64,000 nt of DNA from Poa pratensis (taxonomy: Eukaryota > Streptophyta > Magnoliopsida > Poales > Poaceae), in assembly GCA_947311845.1 (NCBI GenBank), contig CAMZMU010000096.1, forward strand, positions 17,647,833 to 17,711,832, read 5' to 3'. Positions 23,275 through 34,540 of the stretch are shown piece after piece; positions within the stretch are counted from its first letter, which is position 1; the number at the start of each line of letters is the position of its first letter. Under the pieces are notes generated by a model. The model saw only the letters and a list, made by a program, of their open reading frames with translations, was not told the origin of the DNA and made no database searches. The position numbers were made by a program, and so were the translations under genes.

Positions 23275-26004
23275 ACAAGATAAATTGCATTGTTGAGAAA
23301 ACTTCCGACCTCAATGTTGATGCTTCTTCACTTGGTAATACTTGATGCATGCTTTGTGCCTAGCTAAAAGGCGTTAAAGAAAAGCGCTTATGGGAGGCAA
23401 CCCATTTTATTTTTCTGCAATTTTTCTTTTATTGAGTCAAGGAGTTTGTTTACTTCTGTAGCAACTCCTTTGTATCTTTATTTTCTCGCATTGTTGTGCC
23501 AAGAGTAGCCTCTAATGATAAGATGATGCTTAATTTTGATTGCTGCGCAGAAACAGATTTTTGCTGTTCACTGTACGAAATTCCTAAAATCACCAGATTG
23601 TTAAAAAATCTGAAATTTTTTGTGCGTAATCTTTATGAATGTCTGAAACTTTCATTAGTTCAGAGTTTCTCGATCTGAGCGTCGTAAGTGCCTCGAAAAA
23701 ATTCGTCTTTGCGGACTGTTCTGTTTTAGACAGATTATGCCTTTTTATTTTTCGCATTCTCTCTTTTACTAGTGTTGAGTGAAATTCTTTTTTGGGTGGA
23801 AGAGCTTCACATAACATCAGTGGCTGTAGCTAATGTTTAAAGTAACAAATCATATTGCGTCTTTACAGAACATGTGAATTTTTGATGCACTAACCCTCTA
23901 ATGAGATCTACTTTGAGTTTGGTGTGACGGAAGTTTTCAAGGGTCAAGAGAGAAGGATGATATAATAGGATCAAGAAGAGTGAAGAGCTTAAGCTTGGGG
24001 AGGCTCCCATGGATCTCCCCAGCATATTTCAAGAAGACTCAAGCGTCTAAGCTTGGGGATGCCCAAGGCATCCCCTTCTTCATCGTCAAAATTATCAGGT
24101 CATCTCTAGTGAAACTATATTTTAATTCTTTCACATCATATGTGCTTTTCTTGGAGCGTCTGTGTGCTTTTTATTTTCAGTATTGCACTTTTATTTTCAA
24201 TAAAGCTTGACTGGACCCTAGCATTCTTGATTGGGAGAGAGACACGCTCCGCTTTTTCATGAGAATACTCCTATTCTTCACTTATATTTGTTGAGTATTC
24301 ATATCTAGCGCTGTTCAGCTTTTAGCTCTTGTTTTCATGTATCTCTTGTCAGAGCTATTAGCTTTCTTTTGTAGAAAGTACTCTCTTGCTTCACTTATAT
24401 TTGTTTGGAGAGTTGATGAAATAAATTGATTGGTGTTTGGTTGGTTCAGAAAATGTTGCATGTGGTAATTGGTATAAGGAAAAACTTGCTTAATCTTGTA
24501 GATCACTAAAATGGATAACTTGATGCTTGTCAATTGTTTTGAGTTAACAAGTAGATCATGATTAAATTGTGCATCACATGAGTTAAGCCTATTAGTGAAG
24601 AACTACCGTAAAGCTTGTTGAAAATTTGGTTTGCATCAGTGGTACCTCTAAGGTCTAGATATTTTCTAATAACAGGGTTTGGTTAACAAGGAAGACGGTA
24701 TGAAGTCTTATAACGTTTGCAATATGTTTGTCATATAAAACTTGGTGTACGGGTTGATATTCTTGTTTGCTTACATAACCTTGCTAGCCTAAACTCTGTA
24801 CTGAGAGGGAATGCTTCTCGTGCATCCAAATCCTTGAGCCAAAATCCATGCCATTTGTGTCCACCATAACTACCTATATGTGGTATTTCCTTGCCACTCC
24901 AAGTAAATTTTTCATGTGCTACCTTTAAATTATTCAAAATGTTATTATTCCCTTTTTGTGTCAATGTTTACTAGCTCATGAGGAATTAGTGTGGTTATTC
25001 TTTATTCTATTTGTCGAGTGGACTTTTACACCTGGACTAGTGGCATATACATCCGCTTATCCAATAACTTGCAAAAAGAGCTGGCAACGGGGTGCCCAGT
25101 CCCAATTAATTACAACTTTAACCAATTAATTCTCTTCACACTTTTGCCCTGATTCATCAGTAAGCAATGACAAACAGTGAAATACCTGAATGTGTGTAAA
25201 CCAAAGAGAAAGAGGGATGATCTGCCTTGCTGGTAGAAATAACGTCCTTCATGGGAGCCGCTCTTAAAAGTCCGTTCGACAGGTAGAATACTGTTCTCAC
25301 CCGCTACCATTCGTTGACAATTAACAAACACCTCTCAAAAATAGATACTCCTCCATGGTATGTGATTGATGGAAGGCACCCGAGGATTCGGTTAGCCATG
25401 GCTTGTGTTAGCAAGGTTGGGAGGAGTATCAAATATTTTATGCAATCTCTATATGCTTTCAAAAACCTAAAAGCTCTAGCACATGATTTAATCCCTGCTT
25501 CCCTCTGCGAAGGGCCTTTCTTTTACTTTTATGTTGAGTCAGTTTTCCTATTCTTTCTGTCTTCCACAAGCAAACACTAGTGTCAATTTGTTACAACATG
25601 CGTTATATGCAATGTATTGGACTTGTTATACTACTTTGTGTTGACAATATCCATGAGATAAATATGTTGAAAGTTGAAGCAAATGCTGAAACTAAATTCT
25701 TCCTTTGTGTTGATTAAATACCTTTTAGAAACTATTGCTTTATGAGTTAACACTTATGCAAAACTGTTTGATGCTTGTCTCGAAAGTACTATTCATGAAA
25801 ACGTTTAGCTTGTGTGATTCATTGTTTACTCATTATCTATTTGATAGCAAATTATAGACCATTGACTTGGATCACTTCATTCATTTACATGTGCCTTGCA
25901 ATATTATATGATCAAGATTATGATAGTAGCATGTCACCTCAAAAATTATCTTGTTTTTATCGTTTACCTACTCGAGGACGAGTAGGAACTAAGCTTGGGG
26001 ATGC
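23275..26004 (+). other. Conserved non-coding 3' region and polypurine tract of element A
   Basis: It begins after the ORF with the shared block GCCTAGCTAAAAGGCGTTAA and GCGCTTATGGGAGGCAACCC (about 23358-23402). It contains a perfect hairpin GGGGATGCC-CAA-GGCATCCCC (24055-24075) and ends with CTCGAGGACGAGTAGGAACT and AAGCTTGGGGATGC before the 3' LTR. The same order appears in elements 1 and 2. No protein of note is encoded. It may hold RNA packaging, dimerization or processing signals (inference). Confidence 0.65.
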
Positions 26005-27603
26005 TGATACGTCTCAAACGTATCTATAATTTTTGATGTTCCATGCTTGTTTTATACCAATTGCTACATGTTTTGCATCTACTTTATATCACTTTTATAC
26101 ATTTTTTGGGACTAACCTATTAACAAGATGCCGAAGTGCCAGTTCCTGTTTTCTGCTGTTTTTGTATTCCAGAAAAGCTAGTCTGGAAATATTCTCGGAA
26201 TTGGACGAAACTACACGGGAGTCCCTATTTTACCAGAACTCATCTGACGGACCAAAGAGGCGACGGAGAGGAGCCACGTGGGCCCCACACGTGGCCAGGG
26301 CGCGGGCCCCCCTCTGCCGCGCCCTGGGTGGTGTGGGCCCCACGGGCCTCTCCAGCCGCCGCCCTTTCGCCTACTTATTCCCCCCGACGCGAAAACCCTA
26401 AGTACCTGAGCAAATATCCACGAAAAGTTCCAGAGACGCCGCCGTCGTCAACCCTAGCTCGGGAGGGTTCAGAACCTCTTCCCGGCACCCTGCCGGAGAG
26501 GGGAATCGTCACCGGAGGCTTCTACATCGCCATGCCTGCCTCCGGAGTGATGCGTGAGTAGTTCATCCTTGGACTACGGGTCCATAGCAGTAGCTAGATG
26601 GTTGTCTCTCCACTTTGTGCCATCATGTTTAGATCTTGTGAGCTGCCCTACATGATCAAGATCATATTATTGTAATGCTACATGTTGTGTTTGCTGGGAT
26701 CCGATGAATATTGAATATTATGTCAAGTTGATTATCAATCTATCTTATATGTTATTTAAGATCTTGCATGCTTTCCGTTACTCGTAGATGCTTTGGCCAA
26801 GTAGATGCTTGTAACTCCAAGAGAGAGTATTTATGCTAGATAGTGGGTTCATGTCTCCGTTTAACCTGGGACAGTGACAGAAAGTTCTAAGGTTGTGGAT
26901 GTGCTGTTGCCACTAGGGATAACCTAACGATGCTATGTCCACGGACATATGTGTTTGTTTACATTACGCACTTTACTTAATGCAATTATCCGTTGCTTGC
27001 AACTTAATACCAATGGGGACTCGGATGACAACCCGGCGGTGGATTATTAGTCATAGATGCTGTTGGATAACGATCTATGTATTATGTCGTAATGCCCAAT
27101 TAAATATCATAGTAGTCAACATGTCATGTATATGCATTGTCATGCGCTCACTATTCGTCAATTGCCCAGCTGTAATTTGTTCACCCAACATGTTAGTTAT
27201 CTTTTATGGAGAGACACCACTAGTGAACTGTGGACCCCGGTCCATTCTTTTACACTGATTAAACAACCACAAACTGCAAACTGTTCCTTTTTCATTCTCT
27301 GCAATTTAATACTCATTTTCCACACCATACGTTTAATCCTTTGTTTTCAGCAAGCCAGTGAGATTGACAACCTCACTGTTTCGTTGGGGCAAAGTAGTTT
27401 GATTGTGTTGTGTGCAGATTCCACGTCAACAGTCCAGACTCCCATCAACAACACTATTTTTCTGGCGCCGTTGACAACCTTCTGAAGAGTTGCTGCTCCT
27501 ACTGGTTCGATAACCTTGGTTTCTTTCTGAGGGAAAACTTGCTGCTGACTACATCATACCTTCCTCTTGGGGTCTCCCAACGAACGTGTGTTTCACGTCA
27601 TCA
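26005..27603 (+). repeat. 3' LTR of element A
   Basis: 1599 bp, nearly identical to the 5' LTR. Visible differences are a T insertion near 26047, a small GC-rich change near 26327-26345, one near 27014, and small insertions near 27443-27455. Confidence 0.9.
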
Positions 27604-29739
27604 AGAGATCATGGAAAGATTGCTCGGTGTTGAGCTTGTTCTTGATACTACATCGGCTTCTTTGAAAAGATATATAGATGCAATGTTTGTTAAACATAAT
27701 TCGTCCATGTCAAGATTAAGAGGACAAGGATATGATGGTACCTCTAATATGCGTGGGGAGCTACATGGTTTAAAAACATTGGTATTGGCAGACAACCCTC
27801 ATGCCTTTTATGTGCATTGTTTTGCCCACCAACTTCAATTGGTGGTTGTGGCGGTTGTCAAAGGACTTCTACCAATTGGACACTTCTTTGGTCACTTAAA
27901 CAAGATTGTCAGCATGGTTAGTTTTTCTTGTACATAATGGCAAATAGTTGTCAACTCTTTATCTATATTTCAATTCTAATTTTTGCATGCGCATTTCTTG
28001 TAGGTGAGTGCCTCTTGTAAGAAGAAAGATGTATTGTTGCAACTGCATCATGACCGTTTGGTAGCACAACTAGAGAGTGGAGAGATCTCATCGGGAAGAG
28101 GCCAAAATCAAGAGACAAGTTTAGCAAGACCAGGAGATACTCGTTGGGGATCACACCATAAAACTCTAATTCGGATTAAAAATATGTGGGATTCAATTGT
28201 TGAAGTGCTATACAGTGTTTCTCATGATGGGACAGATGCCGAGGAGAGAGGTTTGGCTTCAGGTTATATGATATACATGGAAAGCTTTGAATTTGTTATT
28301 ATCTTGCATTTGATGCTTCGAGTGCTTGGTATAACAAATAGCTTGTCACAAGCATTGCAATCCAAGGATCAGAACATAGTGAGCGCTATGAATATGATTG
28401 TCTCAGTTAAAACTCTATTGCAGAAATTGAGAGATGTTGGATGGGAGACTCTATTGCTTGCTGCCACAGACTTTTGTGTTGGAAGAAATATTGTGGTGCC
28501 GAACATGGATGATAACATTATGGCAAGGGGTTATTCAAGAGCTCACGCAAGATGGTTACTAGCTACCATCATTACAAGGTACAACTCTTTAATGAGGTGC
28601 TTGATAGAAACATAAGAGAGATGAATCATAGATTTTCTGAAACCTCTACACGCCTATTGTTGTGCACTGCATGCCTTGATCCTAGAGACTCATTTAGCAG
28701 TTTTGATAATGATATGCTAGTTGAGCTTGCAACTATGTACTCTGCTGATTTCACTGCACATGATTGTTGTCTCTTGGTTGACGAACTGGACATATATGTT
28801 GATGTGATGAAGAGAAGTCCTGAATTCATAGCTTGTGATAGTTTGAGTGGTCTTGCTCTCAAGTTGGTTCAGAAGAAACACCATTTGACATTTCCATTGG
28901 TCCATCGTCTTATTACACTTGTGTTGACATTACCTGTGGCAACAGCACAAGTTGAGAGAGTTTTCTCGGCCATGTATATTATAAAGACAGATCTTCGAAA
29001 CAAGATAGGGGATGATTGGCTCAATAATTTGATGATTTGCTATGTTGAGAAAGAGATATTTACAAAAATTGATGACAATAAGATTATGATGCGTTTCCAT
29101 TCCTACAATGATCGTAGAGGTCACACTAGTAGGAGAATGCCATTCTGTGGCGCACCAAAAATGTTTCTGCGGCGCATGGTCGGTGCGCCACAGAATCCTC
29201 GCCACAAAAATATTATTTCTGTGGCGCATGGTTCCGTGCGCCACAGAATGTAGACAATTCTGTGGCGCACCTCCCGAAATGCGCCACAGAAATATTTTCC
29301 ATGCGCCATAGAAATAATTTTGATTATTTGCTGTATTTGACAATTACCATGCGCCACTAAATTATTTGCTGTATATATTATCGATTATTTGCTGTATTAT
29401 CGATTATTTGCTGTATTTGACAATAATAAAGGTATATTACAGTATTTATACAGAAAATAATAGAAACAGTAATATATTTTGACACGGTATTAAAACAGAC
29501 AGATAAATATGTCATCACATCACTTAGAGCCCGAGATACATACATATATAGTACAAGCATATGCATTTAACATTGGCATATGCATTGGGATAAGTCGTAG
29601 TACAAGCATATGCATTTAACATTGGCATATGCATGAAAATAAAACATTAGTCTTAACCAAGTACAGTGGAAACATCAGTCTACATAGATAAGTGGACAAG
29701 TCAACATAAAACATAGTACGGAAAGAAGTGGACAAGTCG

Positions 29740-30575
29740 CTCTATGGGTCGTCGTTCCTAGGCCTATCCAGCTGAGCCCAGTACATCGGATCTGCGGGGT
29801 CATCAGTGTCCTCGCTCCCCCACGGTTGACCCAAAAGAGTGCGGAACGGAGGTATGCCGTCCCGCCTATTCACCTCGACCCAGTGCCTAGGATCCTTGTG
29901 GTGATAAGCATCGGGGTTCGGCGGCCCGAACATCCGCAGTAGCTGCTGCTCCGACTCCTGCCACTCCTGGTGCCGCCGCTGCTGCTGCTCCTCTGACGCC
30001 TGCTGCCGCTCCTGCTGCCGCTTCTGCCGCTGCTGATCAGAGTCGGAATCCCAGTCCTTCTCCCATTCCTCCTCCTGCTGCTCCTCCTCCTCCGCCTAGA
30101 TCCCAAGAGAAGTGATGTCGTCGTCAGTAGGACCGGCGCCGTGGGAAGGACCGGTGCCGTACGAAGGACCAGCACCGTCAAAAGGACTAGCGCCGAACTG
30201 CTGGTAGGACATCAAGTTTGGCTCGTTCTGCAGGAGATGCCTCACATACGGGTCGTCCTGGGGGCATGCGTTGCGACGTGCGATCTGCGCCTTAGCCAAC
30301 CTGTGCTCTATCTCCTTGGCCATTTCCACCTGTCTGATCCCATCCGGTATGAACTCATTCACACGGTGGCGATCCGCTGGGTAGTTCAGATCCTTATCTT
30401 TCTTCTTATCACCGTACTCGTGTACGGCGAAATAATCATAGGCGCGCGCCGCCTCCTCCGCAATATTAAACTGCCCAGCCCAGTGCTTCCTCTTGTTGAT
30501 ATGGATCTGACATCCATACACGTACCGACCAAGCTTCTTCCTATAGCACGCCCTCACACCCTTAAACCCGGCCAT
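29740..30575 (-). pseudogene. AP2-domain gene carried by the CACTA-like element
   Basis: From an ATG at 30575 the product opens with an AP2-like domain (MAGFKGVRACYRKKLGRYVY, then EEAARAYDYFAVHEYG). A linker follows with PDGIRQVEMAKEIEHR and DDPYVRHLLQNEPNLM, then G/P-rich repeats (GAGPSYGTGPSHGAGP). A TAG at 30096 ends that 159-codon frame, but coding character continues in the same frame with an acidic/Gln-rich stretch and then FGPPNPDAYHHKDPRHWVEV to about 29742. So either the TAG is a loss-of-function change or the gene is two parts. The PDG.R and DDP.V..LL segments match the broken gene at 919-1676. Role in the transposon is unknown. Confidence 0.65.
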
Positions 30576-30875
30576 TCCGTGAAACTAAGACATATTAAAA
30601 ACAAATTCATTAGAATCAAAAAACTACACAACTATATACTACAAACTACACAATGTGGAAATTACAGAATATAAACCAATGAACAAAACTAAAATTATTT
30701 TTAGCAAAGTCATGCCAAAATTATATTCATGCATGTAGGGACATTGATCAAATATGCATAAGTATAACTAATACATCTTGATCCCATGAATAATTTGGTC
30801 CATTTTTATTTAACCCTAATACATCACGAATAATATCACTAATACATCTCCTCTCCCATGGATGAACCTCTGAAA

Positions 30876-31259
30876 CTAACTTCGACCGGGTCCTGAGCCG
30901 CGGGGTGCTGAGCCGCGGGCGCTGCGCATCCAAAGATAAGGAACCCTCACAGGATCATAGCTCACGTGAGGAGGAACCCTCTGAAGAAACGACCATCCAT
31001 TGTTGTACTGCCTATCCAACAAAAACATGTAGCGACGGACATGCTCGTCCTCCTCCCTGATACGGCGACGTACCACCACCTCGGGGGCCGGCTCCCTCTG
31101 CACCGAGCATGGCCCACGTGACCGCCACCAAAGAAGATCCGGGTCGACGACGTCACCCGGATTCCTCACCAAGATACGCGTCCCGGAAGGTAGCACCTCC
31201 CAGTGCCAGCCCGGCGGAGTCCAGTTGCGGACATCGCCCCTCTGGTCCAACAGTGACAT
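30876..31259 (-). CDS. ORF of unknown function upstream of the AP2 gene in the CACTA-like element
   Basis: 127 codons from ATG 31259. Trp/Arg-rich product with WTPPGWHWEVLPSG, DPDLLWWRSRGP, RRRIREEDEHVRRYMFLLD and a Gly/Arg tail. Codon use is GC-rich and exon-like. It may be an upstream exon of the AP2 gene (GT and AG candidates exist between 30900 and 30580, but no option gave a consistent phase) or an independent small gene. Family not recognised. Confidence 0.45.
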   Translation of the reverse strand: MSLLDQRGDVRNWTPPGWHWEVLPSGTRILVRNPGDVVDPDLLWWRSRGPCSVQREPAPEVVVRRRIREEDEHVRRYMFLLDRQYNNGWSFLQRVPPHVSYDPVRVPYLWMRSARGSAPRGSGPGRS

Positions 31260-31474
31260 CGTCGCCGAGAACAATAAACTAAAAACACAATTTTTAAGTA
31301 GCAAGCAAATTTAAATAAAGTACAAATTCATAGCAACTATCAAATAACATAGTACCATATCAAATTAATATAAACAACACAATTTTCAAACTCATTTTTA
31401 GCAATGTGAAAATTACACAATATAAACCAACAATGAACACAACTAAAATTATCTATAATCTAAGCTACACAACT

Positions 31475-31800
31475 ATATGTCCTATTTTTAGCAAAGTCAT
31501 GCCAAAATTCACGAAATTTTTTGGCATGACCTTTGCTAAAAAAAGGGACATATGAAGTACCCGAATTTGCCGGAACGGAAGTTAATCGACGTTCCGGCAA
31601 ACTCAAGGGCCTCATGGGTACCTGTAGACATTTCACAAATCATATGTCCTATTTTTAGCAAAGTCATGCCAAACATCGCGAAAAAATTTGGCATGACCTT
31701 TGCTAAAAAAGGGACATATGGAGTACCCGAATTTGCCGTAACGGAAGTTAATCGATGTTCCGGCAAACTCAAGTGCCTCTCGGGGTACCTGCAGACATTT
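31475..31800. repeat. Tandem pair of 167-bp units, each containing a hairpin
   Basis: Each unit begins with an inverted repeat: ATATGTCCTATTTTTAGCAA, then AGTCATGCCAAA, pairs with TTTGGCATGACCTTTGC and TAAAAAAGGGACATAT (31475-31553 and 31642-31719). A shared non-palindromic part follows (CCCGAATTTGCCG, GGAAGTTAATCGA, GACATTTCACAAA). The arms are about 33 bp with a short loop. It lies inside the CACTA-like element. Confidence 0.8.
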
Positions 31801-32107
31801 CACAAAAAATCCACATCTCCGGCCGGCATCTCCACGACACGATGGTCGGAGCACAAACAACCACGACACGATGATCGTGGTAGCACAGATCAACACAAGC
31901 ACACACAACTTCTCGATCGGAGTACCAATAGCTCACCAAAGGGCGTCTTCTTGAACTTGAAGCACACACAAGAACTTCTAGCACACACAAGAGCCTCTGC
32001 ACCTGTACAACCAATAAAAATGAAAAGGATCATGAACTTGAAGCAGAAACAAGAAAACGATCCGAGTCATACAAGTCATATTACATAAAAAACTGCATAA
32101 AATTAAA

Positions 32108-32207
32108 TGTTTCCCGATGTTCCCGATTTTCCCGATGTTCCCGTTGTTCCCGATTTTCCCGATGTTCCCGATTTTCCCGATGTTCCCGATTTTCCCGATG
32201 TTCCCTA
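32108..32207. repeat. TTCCCGA minisatellite
   Basis: About nine tandem copies of TTCCCGATG / TTCCCGATT (period 9-10). The same core word is used in the repeat block of the CACTA element at 16684-16820. Confidence 0.85.
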
Positions 32208-33125
32208 TTGTGAACAAATTTTTAGGTTTGGCAATTTCAACAAATTTTAAAAATAGGAGCATTACATGAGTTTTTCTTACTCTATTTCCACAACTAACAA
32301 TATACATGTTTCACTAAATTTCACAAGCAAATACACTAGCAAATAATGCAACCACACAACCAAAATATAGCAAAATATAACAACAACTACACAAGCAAAT
32401 AAATTCACTAAATTTCACTATGTAGCAAATTATTTTTAGTTGAAACCTAGCAGAGATTTCAGGGAGCGAGGAGGAGGAGGGTGGCGTCGGTGGCTACCTG
32501 AACCGGCGGAGCGGGGAAGCAGGGTCGGAGGCGGAGCGGTCAACGACGAGCTCGACCGCGACGGCGGCCGCGGCGAGGAGCGCGAGCGGCGAATTGAGGC
32601 GGCCGGCGGTGGCGATTCGCGGGGAAGGAGGTGGGGAGGGCTGGGGCGGTGGCGCGGGGAGGGAGGTGGGGAGGGTTGGGGCGGCGTCGAGGGGGAGGAG
32701 CGGCGGCGTGGAGGTTGCGCGCCAGCGCGGTGTCGCGTGGGGGTTGGGATGAGAGTGGGGAGAGTGTGGATAGGGTTGGACTGGCCGCGCGAGCCAAAAT
32801 GGCTAAGTGTCGGAATTCTGTGGCGCACGGGCTCCGGTGCGCCACAGAAACATGACTGTCTGTGGCGCACGGGACACAGAATGGACACCCAGGCAAACAT
32901 TGGTGTGGGGCCCACCGTATTTTTTGTGGCGCATCATCCCACGTGCGCCACAAAATGTCATGTTTCTGTGGCGCACCCTAATCCATGCGCCACAGAAATG
33001 TCACAGAAATGTCACCAGATTTTCCTGGATGCGGGACCCAACATATTTCTGTGGCGCATGGATTGGTGCATGCGCCACAGTAATCTGTGGCGCATTTGGC
33101 TAGTGCGCCACTGAAATTGTTTTCT

Positions 33126-33702
33126 CTGTTTTGGCGCCAGGAACGGAATCTGGGAAGACGATTACGCGCGTTGTCTGCTGGGAACGAGCTGAAATTGTGG
33201 CGTCCGTTGGATCGAAAGCAACGGCAGATAGGATGCACCACGGCAGTTCTGACGTGCCTTGGGCACGTTAGACGAGCCGCGTCCACTGTGCACACGCTTT
33301 GCCATGGCCGAGCATCAGGCAGGCAGGACAGTTGCTGCAGTGCGTGCATTGGCCGCCGCTCGGAAACCTTAAAAACATCTATAGCTCAGTTCGGCCGGGA
33401 TGAACTTGACGGAGCAGGGCACCAATGGTGCCGTCCGTGGGATCTGTTGCCTGTAGGCGTGCGTGCTTTTCAGTGTCGCCGCTGGTGCTGGATGCATGCT
33501 TACACCGTACGTGCACTTTGTGTGACCGATCCTCTCCACTGCATGGCAAAGAGATTTTGGACGGTTTTGCGGTGAAAGCTGATGGGGGGGACAGTGACTA
33601 GACGAGGTGTTGTGGTAGGGCCCGGCCGTGATTTCCATTTCTGTTTCCTATTTTAATCACTACTGGTACGTAACACTGCACGTCTGCACCAGCACGTACG
33701 CT
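33126..33702. other. Spacer right of the CACTA-like element
   Basis: No supported gene. The expected right end of the split hAT element was looked for here and not found. Confidence 0.45.
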
Positions 33703-34215
33703 TTTTTTTTAACGAAGATAAAAGTTTTGTCCGGTTTATTAGCGAAAGAAACCGGACGAAAACCATACAACTAACACCACAGGGCAAAGCCCACACAACA
33801 CCCACTCCACGGCCGGCCGGCCAGCTATCCACCCTTGCCGGAGAGAAGAATCTGCAGCTACTATGGGAGGAACAGATACGGGACACTCCGTCGTAGATGA
33901 AAGCGGCCACCACCGGGGAGCCTCGACGACGAACAACACCGAGATCAATCTTGTCGCCCACAAGACACAAGGTGAAACGTCCTCGATGATGCAAAAAACT
34001 CGGAGCCGCCGCCCCGACATCCAACTCTCCATCACGCCCTGCGCAAACCACCTTCCGGGACCGCCGCCCCGACATGCCACCGCTCGCGCTCGAGCCGCAA
34101 CGCCGCACGACCTAGTTACCTGCAGCCCGAACTGCTCAGGGCAACTATCCGCAGACCACGGTCGCCACACCACATCCAATGCCGCTGCCTCGACATACTG
34201 AAGATCGCCCCTCAC
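33703..34215 (-). mobile_element. LINE-type retroposon 3' fragment, inverted relative of 35684-37304
   Basis: On the minus strand it ends in TTATCTTCGTTAAAAAAAA after GGTTTCTTTCGCTAATAAAC, a LINE-like 3' tail. The body upstream resembles 36720-37260 (both translate to similar frames with VVWRPWSA, AVACRGGG, SGRRLRVFC). No reverse transcriptase is present. The 5' boundary near 34215 is approximate and no target duplication was found. Confidence 0.6.
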
Positions 34216-34540
34216 TGAGACGCATCGACCGAGCCGACCACCTCACCACCCATGTGGCACGAAGTCGCCACTCACACTATCTAGCCGCAACGCTTTGGTT
34301 ACCTGCTGGTTGGATGAGCTGAGCATTGCCCAATGCATGCCCATGAACTGATTATGACCCATACTTTATCTGCTCGCTCTGTGGCTCTCTGCTTGCCGCT
34401 CAGCTCGAACACTGCCTGCCCGAGCTCACGAAGAAGGTTCGCGCGATCGCACTCACATGCATGCGTGGCTGTCTTTTTGGAACCGATGGATAAGGCAGGA
34501 TTTGACTAGATCGTGAACAACTGAGCATATGTTCTCACCA
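34216..34540. other. Spacer without a supported feature
   Basis: No gene or boundary seen between the LINE fragment and the SINE-like unit. Confidence 0.45.

Larger units (their letters stand above)
20910..27603 (+). mobile_element. LTR retrotransposon element A, complete, non-autonomous
   Basis: Two LTRs (20910-22505 and 26005-27603) begin TGATACGTCTC and end CGTCATCA, with AGAGA target duplications outside (20905-20909 and 27604-27608). A primer site follows the 5' LTR. The interior is only about 3.5 kb, with one 190-codon ORF of unknown function and a long non-coding 3' region. No gag, RT, RNase H or integrase is visible. It must have moved with proteins supplied in trans, probably by a Ty3/gypsy relative (inferred from its kinship with gag-protease element 2). 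The LTRs differ at only a handful of positions, mostly small indels, so the insertion is recent. Confidence 0.9.
19172..29123 (+). mobile_element. hAT element (TTF/hAT transposase type), split by two insertions
   Basis: A CAGTGGCGGCGCCAG terminus at 19172 matches the usual left end of plant hAT elements of the TTF-domain class. It is followed by a GC-rich leader and a transposase gene that runs to about 29120. Element A (20910-27603) lies inside the gene, and a CACTA-like element begins at 29124. The hAT right terminus was not found, so it is either beyond the CACTA-like insertion and decayed, or lost. Confidence 0.6.
19705..29123 (+). pseudogene. TTF-domain hAT transposase gene, interrupted and decayed
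   Basis: Exon 1 is 19705-19827 (MDSDDEAYWLQFEEEE...). Exon 2 starts about 19943 and encodes the TTF zinc-finger region (about 20000-20350, including AAYCFHCFVFK) and the DUF4371-type core to 20786. A short exon from 20887 is cut by element A at 20909/27604, and the frame continues at 27609. The next exon from 28004 ends with the hAT dimerization domain (LPVATAQVERVFSAM, then IGDDWLNNLMICYVE) near 28920-29060. Damage besides the insertions: a TAG at about 19979 with frame change, an in-frame TAG at about 20608, and a frame change near 28550. The protein once bound and cut hAT element ends in the nucleus; it cannot now be made intact. Confidence 0.85.
29124..33125. mobile_element. CACTA-like element with TGTGGCGCA subterminal repeats
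   Basis: The left terminus CACTAGTAGGAGAATGCC starts directly after TCA (29121-29123). About nine copies of CTGTGGCGCA or its inverse lie within 29140-29360 and about eleven within 32815-33115. The right end repeats the subterminal pattern (GTGCGCCACTGAAATTGTTTTCTC), but the last bases (expected CTACTAGTG) are replaced by other sequence, so it is truncated or diverged there. The interior holds an AP2-domain gene, a second ORF, hairpin repeats and a TTCCCGA minisatellite. No transposase is seen. Confidence 0.75.

Noticed and set aside
32440..33114. 224-codon frame near the right end of the CACTA-like element
   Set aside because: Composed of GC-rich low-complexity sequence and the TGTGGCGCA subterminal repeats.
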